Of a DNA stretch of 23,431 bases, positions 10,116 through 18,841 are shown in pieces. A program made the translations under genes and the position numbers. The notes under the pieces are model-generated. The model saw only the letters and a program-made list of their open reading frames with translations. It ran no database searches and had not been told where the DNA came from. Every line of letters begins with the position of its first letter. Position 1 is the first letter of the stretch. The DNA comes from Cryoendolithus antarcticus (lineage: Eukaryota > Ascomycota > Dothideomycetes > Cladosporiales > Cladosporiaceae): NCBI GenBank assembly GCA_002077065.1, contig NAJO01000120.1:1-23431 (forward strand), given 5' to 3'.

Positions 10116-11498
10116 ATGGAGTTTGACATTCGAACCCACTCTGATCCCAGACAGACCATTGTCTCACTCGCCGTCGCATTCATATCCGTCATCTTCGCCT
10201 ACCTTGGACTTCGTTGGTTACGCGCACGATATTCAAATCCAAGATATGTACCCACTCGCTATCTCAAGACTGCCTGGCGGAAGTGGAATCCGCGCGGATT
10301 GACGCAGAGTAAGGGCGCATACTCGGATAGGCTACAGGATGGCAGCTCAGGACCAACACTACATCTGCGCAGTGACAATAGAAGCGCGCGATCAAGCGCG
10401 CACTTGCCAGACCTCGAGCACGATGCGCAAGCCAGAGCTGCTAACGCGACTGGCGATGCTGGAGTGGACAGGAACACGAGTGTACGGTCAGTCATGACAC
10501 TACCTGCATACTCGCGCTCAGTACGGGAAAGCGAGCGAGTACTTGGACGGGAAGGAGAGCGAGCCGGCATTGATGTGGTCATTGAGGCACCCGAGACGGT
10601 CGAAGAGGAGGAAGAACGTCGAGACGAGGAGATGGAGAGTCTGTACCAGATCCGCGTACAGCGGCGCCGCGAGATCGCCGAGAGAGAAGCACGGCGGACT
10701 GCAAGACGAGATGCAAGAGCGCGGGGCGATCTGGTCGCACTGCAAGCCCTACGAGAGGACTCTCTGGCTCGGGCTGAACTACGAGACATCACTGCCAACG
10801 CCACCACCATGATTGCAGACCACCAGTCACGCTCCCGTGAACGGAGAGTCAGCAGCGTCTCATACGCGGATCTTGGTGTCGCTCGACACGATGGCACGCG
10901 ATTGCGAGGGAATTCCACTGACTCCGACCACCGGCCCTTACTAGACTCCGCTGCCAGTATCTCCGGCAACACGATCAGGCCATGGGTGACGGGCGATAGC
11001 CTGAGCATACACCGACGGGACCGATCAGGCAGCTCCGCAATGTCAGTAATGACTGGATCCGATCTCTCGGATCAAGAGCTTGAACTCCCACCCTTTGGCC
11101 GCGCTGGCGACCATTTCGAAGTTGTCGCGCAACGACACTCCAGACAAGGATCCAGAGCACACACACCGCTCGGCACGCGAAGTCGAGCGAACAGCGTTGC
11201 GCGACCCAGTATCGACACTGCAGACTTGGCAGAGGCTCGCGTGCCCTTGCAGTCGCCTCCTGCCTACGACGGTGCTGGCTTCGAGGACGCGCCACCATAC
11301 ACATCACCAACTCGAGACAGACCAGATGACTTCCATCTTGGCTTCGCAAGGCCTGAGCACCACAGAACTTACTCTGCGACTGGGGCTCCTTTGCTACCGG
11401 AGATCGGCAGATTGCCTAGCATTCGCATAGCAGAAGCAACGCCAATTGAGCCGCGGACACCCATAGACTTCCCTGCGATTGTGCGTGAAGTGACCTGA
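10116..11498 (+). CDS. Fungal membrane-anchored PY-motif protein, function unknown
   Basis: A single-exon gene of 460 residues. A membrane segment lies at about 13-35 near the N-terminus, followed by basic residues (LRWLRARY). The rest is probably cytosolic: a conserved-looking block around TSVRSVMTLPAYSRSVRESE (121-140), a highly charged probable helix at about 160-225 (many Glu, then Arg), Ser/Arg-rich low-complexity sequence, and a C-terminus ending near LPSIRIAEATPIEPRTP. PY-type motifs LPAY (129-132) and PPAY (381-384), plus APPY (392-395), are ligands for WW domains of Nedd4/Rsp5 ligases in known adaptors. I recall similar uncharacterised proteins across filamentous ascomycetes but know no function. 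It is divergent from Spt5 and 475 bp upstream of the phosphatase. A role as an Rsp5 adaptor is inference only. Confidence 0.85.
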   Translation: MEFDIRTHSDPRQTIVSLAVAFISVIFAYLGLRWLRARYSNPRYVPTRYLKTAWRKWNPRGLTQSKGAYSDRLQDGSSGPTLHLRSDNRSARSSAHLPDLEHDAQARAANATGDAGVDRNTSVRSVMTLPAYSRSVRESERVLGREGERAGIDVVIEAPETVEEEEERRDEEMESLYQIRVQRRREIAEREARRTARRDARARGDLVALQALREDSLARAELRDITANATTMIADHQSRSRERRVSSVSYADLGVARHDGTRLRGNSTDSDHRPLLDSAASISGNTIRPWVTGDSLSIHRRDRSGSSAMSVMTGSDLSDQELELPPFGRAGDHFEVVAQRHSRQGSRAHTPLGTRSRANSVARPSIDTADLAEARVPLQSPPAYDGAGFEDAPPYTSPTRDRPDDFHLGFARPEHHRTYSATGAPLLPEIGRLPSIRIAEATPIEPRTPIDFPAIVREVT

Positions 11499-11973
11499 AA
11501 GGCCTGGACTGGTGCATATATTCGTGGAAATCTACATTTGGGCGTACGAGCGATTTGACTTAGATATGATCGGCGTTTCGACGGATTGGTTCGGCATACT
11601 TATCACGAAGCGACGAAGCGGGTCTTGACAGTGTCTATAACCATGTAATCCATGTAATACTCAACAGCACATCTACATTACATCTGCGATCCTCCTCGCT
11701 GACCCTTTCTCTCCTCCATGACTCTCGCACTGCGTAGAATATGGTCTCCACGTGCTCATCTCGTTGGCATTGAATCGCTGAGCCCCACACCAAGCCGCAG
11801 GTACAACGACTTCACTTTCCCAGGGTGTGCAAACATGAACTTCGCTTTTGTAGCGAATCCAATGCCTTTGCATGTCAAACCCACAATTGCCACTCTTCCT
11901 ATCCTCTACCTACGAGAGTCTGCCAACAGTGCAAGCATGCTAGCGCAGGCACCTTGACGCTTGCGCGAGCTTG
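11499..11973 (+). promoter_or_regulatory. Promoter region of the phytase-like gene
   Basis: This 475-bp region lies between the 10116 gene and the phosphatase, both on the plus strand. It holds a 9-bp direct repeat (CCATGTAAT twice, 11641-11658), pyrimidine-rich DNA at about 11690-11720, and a CACGTG at 11749-11754. Short open frames here look like chance. Confidence 0.4.
11749..11754 (+). promoter_or_regulatory. CACGTG site, possible Pho4/NUC-1-type element
   Basis: CACGTG lies 220 bp upstream of the ATG at 11974. In yeast and Neurospora this core binds the phosphate-starvation regulators Pho4 and NUC-1, upstream of phosphatase genes. The match to a phosphatase gene is suggestive. The same 6-mer occurs elsewhere in the window, including inside coding sequence, so chance is not excluded. 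Confidence 0.3.
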
Positions 11974-13623
11974 ATGCGTACTTCTCTGCAGCGATGGGCA
12001 GATCACGTAGGAGGATATAAGTACGCCCTCGTTGGGCAGGGTGCTGAGGATGTCACTGTCAGGGCATCGTGCAAGTCGAGGAGTGTCAATATCTGGACTA
12101 AGAAGCGGATTGCTGTGCTCATCATAGGTGCTTCGATGATTACAGGTCTCGCTCTTCTGGCGATCGGGTGAGTATCATCTCTTTCCCGGTCAAAATGGAG
12201 AATGGCACCGACATGATTGACAGTGCCACTGCCTACCCTCACCGTCCCGCAGCGTGCGACACAGTCTTCGCCGGCTACCAATGCCAGCCCGAAATCTCCC
12301 ACTACTGGGGTCAATACAGCACCTTCTTTTCAGTGCCCTCGGACATCTCAGCAGACATCCCACCCCACTGCTCCGTAACGTTCGCCTCAGTATTGTCCCG
12401 TCATGGAGCCCGGGATCCCACGTCCTCCAAGACCGCAGCTTACAATGCTACGATCCAGCAGATTCAGAAGAGTGTCAGGAACTACACCGGTCCCTACGCC
12501 TTCTTGGCTAACTATAGCTACACTCTCGGTGCAGATCAACTGACACTATTTGGCGAGAACGAAATGATCAACTCCGGAATCAAATTCTACGATCGCTACG
12601 AAGACCTAGGCTCGAAGCTCACGCCCTTCATCCGCTCTTCCGGCGAAGCCCGTGTGGTCGAGTCCGCGCAGAACTGGACCCAAGGCTTTCACGCGGCAAA
12701 GGAATCTGATCGCGGTGCGCGACCTCATGGGGACTCCGCGTATCCCTACAGCATCCTTGCCGTCTCCGAGGATGCAGGCGTGAATAACACGTTGAACCAC
12801 GGCCTCTGCACAGTCTTCGAGGACGGTCCAGATGGCGATATTGCTGCAGCTGCGCAGAAGACCTGGTCCAACATCTTCGCTGCGCCGATACGCAAGCGAC
12901 TGAATGCAGACTTGGGAGCGAACTTGACAATCACTCAGACGATCTACGTGATGGACTTGTGCCCTTTCAATACTGTGGCCTCGCCGACTGGTGCTATCAG
13001 TCCGTTCTGTGCTCTGTTTACGGAGCAGGAGTGGCATCAGTATGGCTACTACGAGGTCAGTCCATCTCCCTCCCCCGTCTAAATCCACATCTGACATGCT
13101 TCAGTCCCTGAACAAATACTACGGCTACTCCCACGGCAACCCCCTTGGCCCAACTCAAGGCGTAGGCTACGTCAACGAGCTCATAGCCCGCCTCACGAAC
13201 CGTCCAGTGGTAGACTACACTTCGACGAACAGCACACTCGACAGCAATCCCTCGACCTTCCCCTTGGGTCGTGAGCTCTACGCAGACTTCTCCCATGACA
13301 ACGACATGACGGCCATCTTCTCCGCACTCGGACTCTACAACACTTCCACCACTCCCATGCTGTCAAATACCACGGTCGTAGAAGCGGAGCAAGAGGGAGG
13401 CTACAGTGCGGCGTGGACGGTGCCTTTCGCTGCGAGAGCGTACTTTGAGAAGCTGCAATGTCGAGGGGAGAGAGAGGAGTATGTCAGGTTCATTGTCAAT
13501 GATCGGGTGCAGGCTCTGGAGCAGTGCGATGGCGATAGGTATGGTCGATGCAAGTTGAGCAAATTCGTTGATAGTTTAGGGTTCGCTAGATCAGGAGGGA
13601 ACTGGGCTCAGTGCTATGCATAG
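11974..13623 (+). CDS. Phytase-like histidine acid phosphatase, membrane-anchored
   Basis: Exons 11974-12167, 12224-13055 and 13105-13623 give 514 residues. Introns are 56 nt (GTGAGT...GACAG) and 49 nt (GTCAGT, CTGAC branch, TTCAG). The N-terminus is a short polar segment and one hydrophobic stretch (about 45-64) preceded by TKKR, which fits a type II signal anchor rather than a cleaved signal peptide. The catalytic motif RHGARDP is at 124-130, with nucleophile His125, and the proton-donor motif HD is at 406-407 (FSHDND). Several N-glycosylation sequons (NATI, NYTG, NYSY, NWTQ, NNTL, NLTI) and many Cys fit a lumenal or extracellular enzyme. Family members hydrolyse phosphate esters such as phytate at acid pH. 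Whether phytate is the true substrate cannot be read from sequence. A CACGTG lies upstream. Confidence 0.9.
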
Positions 13624-14215
13624 GAGATCAGGGATCCAGTTCTGCGCTCGAGCCAGCTTAATAGGCGGAGCTAAGCTACAGTATTAGACATCGATGTCAG
13701 TAGAAAAATGGCGTGGTCGATCTGATCTCTTCTCGATCATGCCAGGATGTGTGCGGACGCAGAGGAATTGCATGAGTGTGATGAGTGGAGTCTGACATGA
13801 TGATGCATGTCGTGCGGGCCGCGCTTGTAGTATGGGGTCAAAGACGCACTCATTCCACAAGATCCCAAATCAGTCCGATGGAGGAGCCTCGAAACTCGTC
13901 CATGGCACCTCGCCTAGATCGACTCGACCGACCTATGCCATGATCGGCGTAATGGAGATCTCAGACCTGGGTCGTGGCTCGGCCTTGCCCAATTTGCGGG
14001 GTCGAAACCCCGCAAAGGGAGAGCTATGGAGTGACGCGCTCGGAAATAGTATAAACATAAGAGCAAGTCCGTAGCAACGGACAGGCTTTTGTCTGAAAGT
14101 AAGCTCCATCGCAATAGAAGAGTAAGGTAGCAGGAGCAAAAAGAGGTTGAATTGAAAGGGAAATTTGAGGATCTCGCATACCTTCCGTGTCGACGTGTTT
14201 GACAGTACTGCCACG
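13624..14215 (+). promoter_or_regulatory. Promoter region of the beta-lactamase-like gene
   Basis: This 592-bp gap follows the phosphatase stop codon. It must hold the end of that transcript and the promoter of the next gene. The only clear structure is a 10-bp perfect hairpin at 13993-14016. No coding frame looks real. Confidence 0.4.
13993..14016. repeat. Perfect 10-bp inverted repeat (GC-rich hairpin)
   Basis: Arms TTTGCGGGGT (13993-14002) and ACCCCGCAAA (14007-14016) flank a 4-nt loop (CGAA on plus, TTCG on minus). It lies about 200 bp upstream of the ATG at 14216. GCGGGG fits the SYGGRG consensus of the carbon-catabolite repressor CreA, here as an inverted pair. It could equally form a stable RNA hairpin in the 5' leader. 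Confidence 0.55.
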
Positions 14216-15656
14216 ATGGTCAATCAGAAAGCCCAAGATGCTGTCCAGAAGTCGCTAGACAGCGTGACAGGCGACAAGAGTACAGGCGTCGCTGGCCTGG
14301 TGTTCGTCGCTGTGGACAAGCAAGGAAAGGAGATCGCCGCCGTCGCGTCAGGCAATCGCGGACTCGACAGCAAGACACCGATGGATCTCGATACAGTCTT
14401 CTGGATTGCGTCTTGCACAAAGCTCTTAGCCACCATGGCGTGCTTGCAGGCCGTAGAGCGTGGACAGCTCAGCCTAGACGACTCCAAGCAGGTGTATAAG
14501 CTTGCTCCGGAGCTCGAGAAGGTCAAGGTACTGCAGGACGATGGCTCGCTTGTCGACAAAGAGAACGATATCACCTTGCGAATGCTGCTGGACCATACGG
14601 CTGGCTTCGGATATGAGTTCTTCAACCCCAAGCTCAGGGACTTCGGGCGACCAATTGGCTTTGATGTCTTCGGTGCCGACCAAGAAGAGCTCATGACTGC
14701 GCCGCTTGTCAATCAACCCGGAAGGTATACTAAAACTGCTCCCAGTAGAGTGAACTGACATATGCTGACGCGCCAAAGCCGATGGGAGTACGGCATCAAC
14801 ATCGATTGGGCCGGTATTTTGCTCGAGCGAGCGACCGGCGTGAGACTGAATGATTGGATCCAGAAAGAAATCATGCAGCCCTTGGGTTTGAAGAACATCA
14901 ACATGTGAGAACAGCGTAACGAAGGCTTACCTGGTGATGGAAATCGCTTGTACTGACTCCATGAGGTAGGTTCCCCGGTGCAGAAATGAAGAAGAATCTC
15001 GCAACCATGCACCAGCGCTGGCCGGAGGTTCACGGTAAGATCGAGGCGCGCGACCACCTTTACCGTAATCCACTGCGAGCCGAGACGAAGGAGCAGCAGG
15101 ACAGACTGCTACACAGCGGCGGTGCCGGTGCTTTCGCCAAGCCAAAGGAATACGTCCAAGTACTGGCCACGTTGCTCAATGACGGCAAGAGCCCCATCAC
15201 TGGCGCGCAGATCCTCAAGGCCGAGACTGTCAAGATGATGTTTGAGAACTCGATCCCTAAGCACCCGGACTTTGCGCGACAGGGCATCCCAGCGGCGAAG
15301 GCAGAGATGACGAACCCGGCGCCAGAGCTGTATCCTCAGGAGTAAGTGCTTCCATGCATTGGCGATGAGCCCTACTGATAGCTTCGTCCAGAGGTAACCC
15401 TCCTCAAGGATGGGGACTGAGCTTCATGATCACTCAAGAGCCGGGCGCGACCGGTCGCGGCGCGAACACAGGCTGGTGGGCCGGCATTGCCAACCTCTTC
15501 TGGTGGGCTGATCGCGAGAAGGGCGTCGCTGGCATGATCGCGTCGCAGGTGATGCCGTTCGGAGATCAGCATGTCATGGGACAATGGGGAGCGTGTGAGG
15601 CTGCTGTGTACGCTGCTCACTCTGCGGATCCTGACGTTGGAAGCTTGAAGGTGTGA
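14216..15656 (+). CDS. Serine beta-lactamase-family esterase/transesterase
   Basis: Four exons, 14216-14724, 14779-14904, 14970-15341 and 15392-15656, give 423 residues. The introns are 54, 65 and 50 nt, each with a CTGAC/CTGAT-type branch site. The first splice creates PGSRWEYGINIDWAG, a block typical of this family. The catalytic SxxK motif is SCTK (Ser66, Lys69), and the probable third catalytic residue is Tyr174 in the WEYG motif, as in EstB-type esterases and the acyltransferase LovD. A Trp-rich block, GWWAGIANLFWWAD, lies near the C-terminus. No signal peptide is seen, so it is probably cytosolic. Substrates vary widely in this family (esters, acyl transfer in secondary metabolism), and no biosynthetic gene is nearby. 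A hairpin lies in its upstream region. Confidence 0.9.
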
Positions 15657-16043
15657 GGTGTAGCTAGGTAGCTTTGTAATGTGTTCGATTGTCACTGAGC
15701 GTGAGAAATGCACACATAGAGCCGCGTGTCGTCCTTTACTGTCCTCTACGGACACGAGGCTTAGTATAGTGAAGACAATGGTGATGCTGGAGTGGTCAGC
15801 GTGCAAGGATCGACGGTGAGATACGCGAAAAGCTCGGACCAAGAGTCAAAGAAGCGCGACTTTGCGTGTGGTTCGATCGACTTCTACAACCACCAACCAA
15901 CGACCACTGCATTTCTTTGTACAGTGCTGTCGACAATAGCAGAACACCAACATTCCCGTATGCGCTGCTACAGCATCCACGATAAGACTGATCGTTACTT
16001 TGCAACCAGCATATTCCCATTCTAATACACATACTCAAACAAC
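15657..16043 (+). promoter_or_regulatory. Intergenic region upstream of the F-box gene
   Basis: This 387-bp gap lies between two plus-strand genes. It ends in an A/C-rich leader (ACACATACTCAAACAAC) directly before the ATG, as is common in fungal 5' leaders. No other element was recognised. Confidence 0.4.
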
Positions 16044-18198
16044 ATGCGCTTTGCCGAGCTGCCCGTGGAGTTGGTCTCCAATATTTCCTACAGACTCGGC
16101 ATCGACGACGTACGATCGCTTCGCCTGTCATCCAAAACGATCGAAGAGAAATGCTTCCACGAATTTGCGACAGAATGGTTCTCTTCGAAAGCCATCCACT
16201 TCACTACCGACAGCCTTGGCGTTCTGATCGACATATCGCGCCAACGACTGGCCAAGTATGTCAAAGACGTCCGCATCCTCACTACGATGTTCTCCGATCA
16301 CACGCTCAGCTGTCCAAGCGGTGGGCATAATCACTGCAGGCAGAGTACGCGGCAAGCCGAGGCGTATCGATTTTATGTTCAAGACCAGGCTAAGCTCAAG
16401 GAGAAAGGCGACGATAGGAAGATGCTCATCGAGGCGTTCAGCAACCTCTCATCGTTGAAGACGGTCGGCATGCTCGACGCAGAGGCGCTGCTGAGTTCCG
16501 AGACCGACTACAGGGGCCGATTCAAGGTGCCACGTCTAACAGGTAAGCTCTCTTCTAGGCAGCGTCAGAAGTTATTTGCTATAGCGGTGCACTCTATACT
16601 AGCGGTACCGATCAAGCGAATCTTTGTGGTGGTTCTCTTCTTCTACCATTCGCGTGCGTTTTTACGGATTGCACCTAATGCTGATACCACCAATAGGCTT
16701 ACATCCAGCGCGAGCGCCGGCTCACTGTCACGATCGATCCAATCGTAACTTCACCTCAAAGGAGTACCGCAAATGGCTTGTGCACGTGTGGTTCACCCTC
16801 GTACGTTCGCTTGCAGGTGCACGCGACAAAGTTTCATTGAATGAGTTCCGCACCGACTTCACCTTTGCCAACAACGCATTGGACCACAAACTCCTCACCT
16901 GCAAGCCAGAGACGCTTGCGCGCTTCGCACAAGCCACGAAGCAGACCTCCCGTCTGCACTTGCAACTTAAGGGATATCAAGAAGGTAGCGACGATGGCAA
17001 GAAAGCACTCGAAGCAATCAAACGCTTCGCAGGCTGCTTCCCGCAGCTCAGCGATCTGACTTTGAGCTTCGACTTCAGCCCGAACGCCGATGCGCTGCTG
17101 CGAAAGTTCATGGTCGGCATCAAGGGCGACTTGTTGACGCACCTCAATCTCAAGGAGGTATACCTCGATCAGACCTGGCTCGCCAAGATGCTCGTCCGCA
17201 TGAAGCTCCTGAAAGAGCTACGGCTCGACGGTATTGATCTGCAGAAGGGTACATGGCCGACAGTGCTGAAGGTCATCGCTAAGCTCGAGCACCTCGATCA
17301 CCTGGACCTCATGTACCTGCGGGAGAATGGGCACAAGGCTTTCTTCCTCAAGCAGAACGTCAACGACGATGCTGAGCACGATATTGATGCTGATGAGTGG
17401 GCGGACTCTCACAACGGAGATGATGAAGACGACAGTGATGAGATGCCTGATCTGGAGCCTGCCGGCGGAGATGACATGCCGGACCTGGAGCTGGCAGAGG
17501 CTGGAACGCCAGCTGGAACGAGCAAAAAGTCTACGACGCAAGAAATCACAGACGATCCGGCGACGTGGGGCGAGGATCCGATGCATCTCCTGCCTCCTCG
17601 CACACCCGCCGACAGATCTGAGCAATCACCTCACGTCTCACTCCCCAATCACGACGAGCTCGGCGAAGAGCTCCCCGATTACGTCCCCACCGGTAGCGCG
17701 ATCGATTACGGTGAATGTGGCTTCTACATCTGCGTCAAGCCCCACAACAAGATCATGCGCCATCTGAAGGTCTTCATCCGCGAGTACAACATTGGGGAAC
17801 ATCAGGATCCGCACGACGACGTGGACTTCCCTCTCGCGTTTGGTGGCGCTGGTCCACCGCCGCCTGGCCTGGCGGCTATGATGGGTCCCGGTGGGCCTGC
17901 AGGGTTCCTGGCGAACTTGGCTGGGCTTGGAATGCCACCTGTGCCTCAAGGGATGCCGCATTTTGTGGCTCCGCCGCCTCCTGGGTTCATGCCAGGACCG
18001 CCGCCGCCTGTTGACAATGGTAGTTATGAGGCTCACTTTGCTGTACCTGCGCCTGATGGTCCGGGCTTTGGAGCTACGGTCGATGGCGCTACGACTACTC
18101 CAGCACAGGCTGATGGTGACGCTTCAGACGCCGGCGAAGCGGATGATGTCTGGGGCGATGAGGAGGAGGGCACGGAAGACTGGACGGGCATGGACTGA
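16044..18198 (+). CDS. F-box protein with leucine-rich and Pro/Gly-rich regions
   Basis: Predicted exons 16044-16542 and 16697-18198 give 666 residues. The N-terminus (FAELPVELVSNISYRL...VRSLRLSSKTI, about residues 3-35) is a typical fungal F-box, which binds Skp1 in SCF ubiquitin ligases. After the splice, leucine-rich segments follow around residues 310-375 (LLTHLNLKEVYL, LLKELRLDGIDL, LEHLDHLDLMYL). Next come an acidic region with a repeated DMPDLE/EMPDLE motif, a second folded-looking segment (YGECGFYICVKPHNKIMRHLKVFIREYNI) and a Pro/Gly-rich tail ending in acidic VWGDEEEGTEDW. It probably selects a substrate for ubiquitination; the target is unknown. The intron (154 nt; GTAAGC donor, CTAATGCTGAT branch, AATAG acceptor) keeps the frame but is long, and a good GTGCGT donor near 16652 offers another model with a small middle exon. 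Confidence 0.75.
16543..16696 (+). other. Predicted long or compound intron of the F-box gene
   Basis: One 154-nt intron from GTAAGC to CCAATAG keeps the frame (phase 1). The 3' part alone, from GTGCGT near 16652 to 16696, is also a near-typical short intron of about 45 nt with the same branch site. A middle exon between two introns, or one intron nested in another, is possible. Confidence 0.5.
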
Positions 18199-18841
18199 GG
18201 TGGTTTGGCCGCCGCTGAAGGCATCAGCAAGCTTGACGAGGGACAGTGAGAAGATGACGAGAGGCGTGTAGTGATATCGCCGTGCTTGCTTGAACGCGGT
18301 AGATACCCAAGAGGCGCGAACGCCAGTGTACATTATGGTTAGAAGGTGCCGTTGTGCAGGACAGTAGCTTCGCTGCCCCGAGAAAGCGATCGGGAAGCAG
18401 ACACGCATGACAGAAAAAGCGAACCGCTCAGTGACTCGCCCTGACAGAAAATGCTGTCATCAGCAGCATCACGATTGTGGAATGTTAGGCACCCTATCAG
18501 AGAGAGTACTATCTGTTCTAGGAGATCTGGAGTGGTCTGCTTCTTCTGTCACCCGCGCGGCTGAGTATCGTGGATGGAACCATCGGCACCACGTGCCAGT
18601 TTCCTGCGCGTGGAGTATCGACAACCGGTATTATTCCATCCGATCGCCCTCTGCCAACCTCCACCGATGAGTAGCTCGAGTTACACATACATGCAGGTTG
18701 TCTCTCGCGCATCGACAGAGTTCTGGGGCGTCGGTCCGGCTCGGGCGATCCCGGAAGTCGCGAGTTCCTGGATTGAGGTCAGCGATGGGAAAGTCGGGAG
18801 CTCGTGTGAACAGCTTCACATACCCAGCAGCAGGCCACACA
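18199..18841 (+). promoter_or_regulatory. Intergenic region and leader upstream of MIC60
   Basis: This 643-bp gap contains several ATGs upstream of the chosen Mic60 start, including one at 18667 in another frame and one at 18785 in frame. One CACGTG lies near 18593. No RNA gene or repeat was recognised. Confidence 0.4.

Noticed and set aside
10259..11008. 249-codon open frame on the minus strand
   Set aside because: It is antisense to the PY-motif gene. Its Ser/Arg-rich composition mirrors the Arg/Glu-rich coding strand, and no domain is seen.
13980..14025. Possible tRNA T-arm (GCGGGGTCGAAACCCCGC)
   Set aside because: It resembles a T-arm, but position 54 is not T, and no matching acceptor stem, D-arm or anticodon arm lies at the right distance on either strand.
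14216..15656. Secondary-metabolite cluster around a LovD-like enzyme
   Set aside because: The catalytic motifs fit the LovD/EstB family, but no polyketide synthase, NRPS, P450, transporter or cluster regulator is present in the window.
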